Positions 49,230 through 57,900 of a stretch of DNA of 64,000 bases are shown in pieces (position 1 is the first letter of the stretch; each line of letters opens with the position of its first letter). Source of the DNA: Cladocopium goreaui. Lineage: Eukaryota > Sar > Dinophyceae > Suessiales > Symbiodiniaceae. A program made the position numbers and the translations under genes. The stretch covers positions 1 to 64,000 of the forward strand of contig CAMXCT020000443.1 in the NCBI GenBank assembly GCA_947184155.2. Reading direction: 5' to 3'. The notes under the pieces are model-generated. The model ran no database searches. It was not told where the DNA came from and saw only the letters and a list, made by a program, of their open reading frames with translations.

Positions 49230-50033
49230 CTCCATCTATCGATCTATTGTAGTTGTAGTTGTAGTTGTAGTTGTTGTGGTTGTTGTTGTTGTTGTTGCTG
49301 TTGCTGTTGTCGTCGAGGTTAGGGTAGTTAAGTTAGTGAAGTTAGTTAAGTTAGTCAAGTTAGTTAAGTTAATCAGTGTCTACTTTTTCGACATCTTCAC
49401 GTCAAAAAAGGCTCAAAACCCTCAGTTTTTTTACACTTTTGACTTCGAAATGTGCTTCGCGCCACAACGGCGTGCACTTTTTCGACACTTTTTCGACATC
49501 TGAACCTCCAAAAGTGGTCCGAGACCGTCAGTTTTTAACACTTTTGACTTGGAAATGTGCTTCGCGCCACAACGGCGTGCACTTTTTCGACATCACAACT
49601 TCCAAAAGTGGTCCGGAGCCTGGTGTGTTTTGTACATTTTGACTTGGAAATGTGCTTCGCGCCACAACGGCGTGCACTTTTTCGACATCTCAACTTCCAA
49701 AAGTGGTCCGAACCCCTGGTGTTTTGTACATTTTGACTTGGAAATGTGCTTCGCGCCACAACGGCGTGCAATTTTTCATCTCTCGTCTGGCCAGCTGGCT
49801 CCGCACCCGCCGCTTTAGCAAACCTACTTTTCGACCCTCCGGAGCCACAAATCATTGGAAAAACACAGTGTTTCGCGACTTTCCTACCTTTTCGCGCATC
49901 TGCATCTTCTTTCTTCTTACTCTTTCTCTTCTGATCTTCTCTCTTCTAATCTTCCTCTTCTCTCTGCCTCCGCCCTGCTCTGCTTTTCATCTGTCCATAT
50001 TGTGGGAAGTTTGACTTCTAAACTTCCTTCGAT
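48909..50033 (+). mobile_element. Repeat family A, complete copy (direct)
   Basis: Starts ACCAGTAGTACCGCACAAGG next to GGCGGAAGTTTC. Then follow a CTAT/TATC array (49,060-49,245), a GTT array (49,245-49,320), the TTAAGTTAGT stretch, four ~95 bp units with GTGCTTCGCGCCACAACGGC (49,452, 49,556, 49,652, 49,746), the CTCCGGAGCCACAAATC block and a CTTCT tract. It ends with hairpin GGAAGTTT-gacttct-AAACTTCC plus TTCGAT. It is the inverse of 11,953-14,131 but lacks the microsatellite expansion. No flanking duplication like that at 12/14 kb is visible. Confidence 0.75.
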
Positions 50034-50609
50034 AAAACTTAAGGTATCTGGATGTATACACCATGGCCAATATGTTTTTTTTTTCAACTGGCTTTTATGT
50101 GGTAAACCTAATCATACACAAATTTTGGGCGACTTACGCATACTTTTTTTATATTTCTTGGCTTGGCCATAGCCTTGTACTCATCCATATGTGCATATTC
50201 ATGGACGCTTCTATCGATTCTAGAGCCAACAACTCAGCATCAACAATCGAATTCCACCTTTTACCTTCCAGTTTTATAGATTTTCATATCATATATCATC
50301 CCATATATCCATAGCAAATAATATACAGTGTATATATATATATAGATAGTTCATAATATCAAGGTTTGGGCTCAGTGCTGGCTTCAAGGAAGTACTTCCC
50401 CCCTTGTTGTCAGTTAGCTAAACCTAAGTGGGTGCGTTTGGTGCCATACCCACGGGTTTCGACGGAACCTCCGACGAAACCTTTCCAAGCACCGGTGATC
50501 TGTGCGCTGCGCTTCTCTTCATCTGGGTGAAGGGCATCAATACTGTGTATGCGCACGTGCTTTTTGATCTTCCTGCTGAACAATTTCTTCTTGGGCTTCA
50601 AAGGTGTGA
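50034..50609. other. Spacer and probable 5' leader of the retrotransposon
   Basis: Contains a short TA run at 50,330-50,345. From about 50,430 the composition becomes coding-like, and a plus-strand frame is open through here without recognisable content. The exact 5' end of the element cannot be set without a second copy. Confidence 0.35.
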
Positions 50610-50810
50610 ACTTCGCTGGAATTGGTGGCAAGGATTACTCCTTCGCAGCGGCGATCCCAGCGAAGAGCTCGGGCTGCAGCGCGGAGGCGCTGGTACCTGC
50701 ACAAGCACAAGAAAGTGGTGCTTACCAAGGTGCAGTTGCAGGCCATTTACCATCGGTTGGCCAAGCATCACTCCCGAGACTCCACCTTTCTCCGAGCCAT
50801 TGCAGTGGAC

Positions 50811-51860
50811 ATGGAGCTCCAACCATGGAAATGTCAATGTGGCCGCCTCAACAAGAAGGTTGCCCGGACATGCGCTTCCTGTCACTGGGGCTATGCGCCA
50901 ATGCCACAGGATTGGCAATGGAACCCACAATCATGGCCTCAGTGGGATCAGCGGCAACAGGTGAAACAGCCAAGAGCCAACAGCACGAGATCCACCAATT
51001 CGAATCGAACAGATCGATCCAGTCGATCCTATCGTACAGATCGTGGCGACCAAGACGGAGCACAGCCCCCCGACAGCCCCAGACCCAGGGGCGACAGGCA
51101 GAAGAGATCCAATCGTCGACCACGAAGGCATCACAAAGGATCAAAGTCGGTGGCAAAAGAAGATGCAGATGGAGCCAAGCGATCTCAGGAGCCTGTTTGG
51201 TCTTCCAATCTGCCCAGGTTGCAAGCAGTGCCCACTTCTACCCCGACTGCTCCAACATCGTCCTCGGCAGAAGATCAACTGCGCACTCTGACTGGTTTGC
51301 TTCGCAAGTCTCCGGATCAGCTCACACCGGAAACTCAGGCCTACCTCACATCTTTGACGGTCAAGGCCACCCATTCCACTGCGAAGTCATTACACAGCTC
51401 GGTGACCAAGCTCGAGAAGGCCCAGAATGCCCTGACAGAAGCTCAAGGCGCCAGGCTTCAGCTTCACAGCAAGTGGAGGAACTTCGTCACAGAGGCGGTG
51501 GACAGATGGACCCAATCCACCGAGGAGTTCAAGAAGGACGACCAGATATTGGAGGCACAGATCCAGGCAGCGAAAGACGCGCTCGTGGCCATCAAGGAAC
51601 AGTATGCTCAAACTCAGACGCAGTTGGGCATGGCTGGACCTTCCTCCATCGAGATCTCCGACGAGGAAGAGAACAAGATGGATGCGGCATCTGCCAAGAT
51701 ATCAGATGGTTTGGTGCAGATGATGGGATCCCTGACCAACCTCAAGCAGACGGCCGATCAGATGGTAGAAGAACAGCAGAAGGCTGCCAAAAGACCCCGT
51801 CTGGGCGAGACTGCAACAGAGGACTCGCCTTTTGTCGAGCCCGACAAGATGAAGCCCTAG
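50811..51860 (+). CDS. Retrotransposon ORF1 (zinc-finger, coiled-coil, Gag-like)
   Basis: The frame is open from 50,610 and ends TAG at 51,860. The first AUG is 50,811, giving 349 residues, but the basic stretch before it (RRSQRRARAAARRR) looks coding, so the true start may be upstream or supplied by splicing. Just after the AUG is WKCQCGRLNKK followed by TCASC: a RanBP2-type zinc finger (W-x-C-x-C-G-R-x-N-x6-C-x2-C) with only one residue between the first cysteines. A basic, Arg/Ser/Asp-rich region follows, then a proline-rich spacer and helical, heptad-like segments (SVTKLEKAQNALTEAQGARL and on), and an acidic EISDEEEN stretch before a K-R-P-R tail. Role inferred: RNA binding and particle assembly. 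ORF2 lies in the -1 frame, starting 86 bp downstream. Confidence 0.75.
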   Translation: MELQPWKCQCGRLNKKVARTCASCHWGYAPMPQDWQWNPQSWPQWDQRQQVKQPRANSTRSTNSNRTDRSSRSYRTDRGDQDGAQPPDSPRPRGDRQKRSNRRPRRHHKGSKSVAKEDADGAKRSQEPVWSSNLPRLQAVPTSTPTAPTSSSAEDQLRTLTGLLRKSPDQLTPETQAYLTSLTVKATHSTAKSLHSSVTKLEKAQNALTEAQGARLQLHSKWRNFVTEAVDRWTQSTEEFKKDDQILEAQIQAAKDALVAIKEQYAQTQTQLGMAGPSSIEISDEEENKMDAASAKISDGLVQMMGSLTNLKQTADQMVEEQQKAAKRPRLGETATEDSPFVEPDKMKP

Positions 51861-51946
51861 GGTCTGCTTGTCAAGGGCGTCAACTTGGGACATTTGATGC
51901 TGTGGTAGCGTATTGGAGCCATTCCATCTGTGATGAACCTAGTTTC

Positions 51947-54900
51947 ATGTCGACTTGGGCAGCCCGCTTTGAGGGTTTGCAGGCCGCCTTCGATTTGGGA
52001 CTTCCCACAACGGCTTCCTTTACACCATCACCACAGCGCTGTGGGAAACGCAGTGGTCCCAAAAAGGTTTCCTTCTCCACAACAATTCGATTGCAATTTT
52101 GTGCGGCAGAATCGCTGCTCAGCGCTAGCATGGACCTCTCTGAAGAGGCGTTCAACCATTGGCCAGCGAAGCCCTGGTCATTGAGGCAGCGCTCAATCTC
52201 AACATCCATACAACCTCATCCTCATGATGCGCTCTCTGTCGAGATGAGGGGCAATGCATTATTTCATGACAGTGATGAAGGTTCTTTTGTCCAGGCGCCC
52301 CCGATCAAGCGCCTGCGCAATGAACATCAAGTACCTGATTGGCAAGCCTTTGGTCGCCAGGGGGATCACAGTGACGACGATCCGGATGATGGCTCTTCTG
52401 AGCATTCAACCTCTTCGGAAGCTGACCACTCCAGCCAACGATCGACGTCCCATGAGCCGCAGGAGGATGCCATCTCCTACAATGACGGAGTTGTACGCAC
52501 AGTCCTTCTGTATTGGCGTGAAAACCCGGCCATCCATGCTCAAATCTCCAGTATTCATGCTGAAGGCCAGCTTGCCGAAATTGCAGAGCATATTGGCATA
52601 CCTCGACATGAGCTTGTACAAGTCTATCGAGTCAACGTTGATCTGCCACACATCCCAACGCATATCACTCCTTTGATTGTGCACCACCTCAACGACTTTG
52701 TCCCAGGGGAAGCGGTGGCTCTATGCCTGGTTGATGTGGAGATCCATGGCAACCGACATGAAGTGCACTATGCCTCCTTCCCGGCCGTTGATCGAAGAGT
52801 TGTGATTATGCCACAGCGGCTGACGAGACGCTTGATATTGGAGTTTTCTCTTACTCTCCCTTATTGTCAGCGTGTCCAGCATCGTTGTTTGGTGATGTTC
52901 AACGACAAGCCACTGCCTCTGCAGGATGATACACCCTTTTGGGTGTCACACGGCGATTACATTGTGATTCGCGTCCCTCCAGATGAAGCTTGTGCAGATA
53001 CCACATCCTATCTGATGGCAGATGCTCTTCGTGAAGCTCGAAGGTCTCTTCTTGATTCTCCACTTGCGACTCCACAAGATGGATATTCCCCGAGTTTAGT
53101 TCCGTCAGAAGAAATTCGGCACGAGTTTGGTCGAGCTGATGATGAAGATGCAGCTTTGATCCAAACCTCCTTGCCAATGACATTGCCGCTCACTGATATT
53201 TCAGCCAAAATTCTCAATGTCAATGATGCGGATCTGCCCCTTGACTCAGTGGCATGTATCTCCACTGGCACTGCTGACACACAGATTGAGCGAGCACCAC
53301 CTGATTCTCCCCTGCAGCGACGTCTGAGTTGGACTGAAGAATTTCTTCGAGCGATGGGAGCTCTGCAAACAGCTCAAGAGGATATGCCTGAGTTCCCCGC
53401 TGAACAAAATGTCCCAATGGCTGAATTGCCCTCTTGGGTCCAAGAGCTCTGGCCTATTTGGCGACAATCCGCCCGACCAGGTCCTGGAGCGGTGGAATAC
53501 ATTGCCAAGGTAGAGACATGGTACGCAGACCACAGCCGAGTGCAGCATTGCCTCTCATCGCGCATTGTGGTGCTTGGAGCCGACCCAACGTCATGGGTTA
53601 CATCCATCCTTGCCGAATGGCGTGATTTGGTCTTGCCTGACTTTGACATCCAGATCACAGCAGTGCTGCCCATGACCGATGACCAGGCGCCCAGCATTTG
53701 TGCTCAGCTTCTATTGATCCAGAGACCCGACAGGTTCTCACGGTCCATTATTGTCACAGTCTCTGATACTGCAGTGCAACGTGGACTGCCACAATCTTGT
53801 GCAATTGTTGCGGGCGACCACGTTCGACTTCACTCTGTGCTGCTTATGACAGGACTGCTCTATCATTGCCCTCCGGAAGTTCTCACCAATCGCTGCAGGC
53901 TCTACTATGGCACCCGAGAGCTCCGTGGTGAAGCATACATCCCGGCGGCACATGGTGATGTCTTCAATCTCATTATCCAGCGCGATGTGACAGTTGACAT
54001 CCACACTTTGATTGGGCTACCTGATCCGCACCTGCGACAACGACTTGCGGCATTGCTCGAACAGGGCATCCATTATCTACATGTCCAAGATGGAGAACGA
54101 CCTGATCTTCCCGCTGTGCTTGCCCCCGATTGGTTTAGTCTGCTGGAACAAGTGTTCGATGCTCATGCAGCCTCCGAGCTTCTTGAAGAAGGACCAGTCC
54201 TTTATATTCACACTTGGTTTTTGGATGCCATGACGACCAACAGATGTCCGGTGTCCAGGCCGGCTCGTCTCCTCCAAGACCGCAGAACATGGAGAAGCGC
54301 GCTGATTGCTGTGTGGCAAGATCAGAACCCCACGCACCAGCCCATTGACTTTGCCTTTGTTGACCCGGCACCGCCCCGATTGCCTTGGATGTCACCAACA
54401 GCTCATCTTTTGCTGACGCAACGAGCTGATCCAGTACATGCTTCGGTTTTGGTCAGTGCAATCAATCATCAGGCTGATGACCCAGTCATGATTCAGGCCA
54501 TGCACTACCTGCCACAACGGGTATCAGGAGCAGACGTTATTGATGCCCACATGGCCCAAACTTTGAGCGGTCCCTGCCGAGTTCGACGTGGCCCTCATGT
54601 TTTCCCAGCCATTCAAGCGGTCCAAATTGGCAATGGAGATAGTCTTGAAATTGATTTGCCTCCTTCGGCCACAGTTCAAGCATCAGCGGATACAGATGCG
54701 CTGAATTTGCTTCAGCGTCAAGCCGCTATTACCAGAAGGAAAGTGCACCCAGTGCTTCTTTCACTCGATGCAGTGATCCCTCCAAACCAAGACGCTGACC
54801 TGACCAAGATCAGACCTCCAGAAGTTCTTTTTTCTGAAGAAGACGACTGGCACAATCGCCTTTGCGATATGGAGTTGCACTTTGCGCCATTGCCTGAAAA

Positions 54901-57900
54901 TCTTGACCTGCGGGCAACCACTCTACATGCACTACAGGACCCAGCCAGCTACATCGAGTCCTCCTTTGCTGGACGACTTGCACTATATGTTGATGGCTCC
55001 GCCCGAGGCCATGCAGCTGCGTGGAGTGTGATTGCAGTTGAGTATGATGGGCAGGGGCTCCCAACGCTTCTCGGCGCACTTTCTGGACAAGTGGAATTGA
55101 ATCACAGTTCTACACAATGGATTGGGGCCACCAACGCCGATAATGTTGCGGCTGAGCTCACTGCCTCCATTGCCGCTCACCTGGCTGCCATTGCCTTGGG
55201 ACACCCAGCATTCACAGTCATACGCCCTGACTTGAAACTCAGCGCGATGCTCTCCACTTCTACGTGGTCATGCCACTCTCATAGTGATTTGGCTGCAATT
55301 GCACGTTGGCTTGGCGCCTGGTTTGCACAAGGAGGAGGCACCTGCAATGAAGTACGAGGTCATTCGGCACATCCGTGGAACGATCTTGCAGATTCAGTTG
55401 CTCGACATGCCCTGAGTGTTGTCACTCCGGTCGGCGCTATTGACTTTGACTTCTGCCACCAGCTGCTTATTTCTGGTGATATTGCTTGGGCCTGGATTGG
55501 ATTGCAGCCGCCATGCTATGCACAATGCCTTCCACCAAATGGAGTTTCAACAAGTTGGCTGGCGCAACCCTCGCTGCGAAAGGTTGGAGCACCACCCTCT
55601 AGCAGTGTACCCTCTGAGGGTCAATGGCACCAAGTCCAATTCACTATTGCGTCTGCAAATGTGCTGGCAATCTCATCCGATCTCCCGGCATTTCCAGCTG
55701 AGTCTGCCTCCTCTCGAGCAGAAAGGCTCGACCAGCAATGGCATCAGCAACAGATAGCTGTGATCGGACTTCAAGAGTCTCGCCGTGCTGCAGGCCGCTA
55801 TGCTACAACCCATTATCATGTGTTTGCCTCGGGTGCTACCCAGGATGGAGGAGCCCCACATGGAGGTTGTGAATTGTGGCTGCATAAGCATTTGCCTTTC
55901 CTCAGTGCTCCAGAACATTCACTTTCGTTTGCTCAACTCCGCCCAGCGATTTCATGTGCTGATTCGAGACGATTGGTTCTCCACCTGCATAGCCCACAAT
56001 TTAGTTGCTCGTTTGTGGTGCTTCATGCTCCCTGTCGTAGTCAGCACACCTCTTTGGAAGAAGTTGCTACGTGGTGGAGGCAGACAACTGACCTATTGGA
56101 CAAAGCCGAGCTTGCACCCATGACCTGGTTATTTGTTGATGCCAATGCTCCTTTAGCGACTGGCGCATGTGAAAACTTTGGTGATCATGGGAGTGAATCC
56201 ACCAACGAACAAGGTCATCTCTTTGAACAATTTATTTTGACTGGGAGATGGTTTGCCCCCACCACCATGAGCTGGTGTCACATTGGACCACATGCCACCT
56301 GGACTCATCCAAGAGGACAACGCTTACGGCGCGACTACGTTCTGTGCAGTGCCCAAGCGTTCCAATGGTGTAATTCCTCATGGACAGACCAGGCCTATGA
56401 CGGTGGATTTGCTCATGAAGACCATGTTCCAGTTTGTCTTCAACACTCAGGGTGGTGGTATGTGGAACAGTCAGCTGCACAGCATCAGTGGGATCGCTGT
56501 GCATTTCTCGATCCAGTAACATGCGATGCTTTCCAGCAGGCCCTTGCCACTTTGCCCGTGCCCAGCTGGACTGTCAACATCAATGATCATGCTGACCATT
56601 TTCAACATGGAGTCATGCAGTTGGCCCGCCAGTTTTTTACAAAGAAGTCTGGTGAAAGAGTGCGTCCTCGACTATCAGAGCCCACTCTAGCGCTCATTCA
56701 GCTCAAGCGCTCCTTCCTGGATTATGCCCGTGCACAGTCCTGTATCCAGGATGAAGACGTCAAGACTGAATTGCGCTCTCTGGAAAGAATCATCCGAGCT
56801 CGTGTGCAAGCAGATCACAGACTCTTTTATGACCAACTGGTGCACCAACTGGCCCAAGATGGAGCTCTTCATGACTTTCGTTCGGTTTATCAGTTGCTGA
56901 GTCGACTTGGTGGACGACCACGCCACAAAAGCGGCAAAGGGCGACCCCTACCGCTGTTGAAAACCGAAGATGGAAGGGTGGTCACCTCATTTCAAGATCA
57001 ACAACGACTGTGGCTCCGGCAATTTGCTGCGGTCGAAGGTGGAGTGCCAGTGGCTCGGCAAACATTGCCGACACTCATGCCTGCTGCCCTGGGACTTCCT
57101 GCCGAGAGACTTGATCTCACTGCTATTCCCACATGCGAGCAGCTGGCATCCAAGATTCGCAAAATGAAAAGAGGCAAAGCTCCAGGTCCTGATGGCCTGC
57201 CGGCGGAAATCTTCAAAGCCGGAGCTTTACCCATGCTGCATCATGTGGTCGCGATGACGACCAAGACAGCCATTCATGCTCGTGAACCCAACAGCTGGCG
57301 TGGTGGACGCCTTATTCCGTTGCACAAGGGCAAGACAGCCAGGTCAGATCCGACCGGCTACCGCTCCATCTTTGTGAGCAATTTTGTCACCAAGCTCTAC
57401 CACTCGGTTCTTCGAGACCATTTAGTAGACGTTTGGCATCATGCCCTTTCTCACTTGCAGTTTGGAGGTCGCAAAGGATGCAGCTCTGATACTCCTCATC
57501 TACTGGTACAACAGCATTTTGAATATGCCCATGCCAGAAAGCTGCCATCTGCTGCATTGTTTGTAGACTTCAAGTCGGCGTTCTACACTGTCATCAGGCA
57601 GGGTCTTTTCTCCGATAGCCTGGATGAAACCACGTTTATGGTGGCTATGCATCGGCTTGGAGTTGCCCCGCAAGACTTGGTTGAGCTACTTTCCACGGCA
57701 GCTCAGGATGAAGCCACCAAAGGCTTATCCTCGCATGTGCAAGCATTGCTCACAGACTTGTTCCGTGGTACATACTTTGAGCTGGATGGCTTATCCGAAG
57801 TCGCTTTGACTTCGCGTGGAACGCGACCAGGGGATCCTGTGGGTGATATCCTCTTCAACCTCGTGATGGCCATTGTGCTCAAGGACATCACTTTTTCGCT

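Noticed and set aside
48909-50033. Family A considered as a Helitron because of its terminal hairpin
   Set aside because: The end after the hairpin lacks CTRR, the other end lacks TC, insertion is not between A and T, and no Rep/helicase is present.
50549-51946. Treating the whole 3,304-codon frame as one protein starting at 50,549
   Set aside because: The first ~466 codons overlap a convincing ORF1 in another frame and show no domain or sensible composition; ORF2 most likely starts at the AUG at 51,947. The open overlap is reported as a finding.
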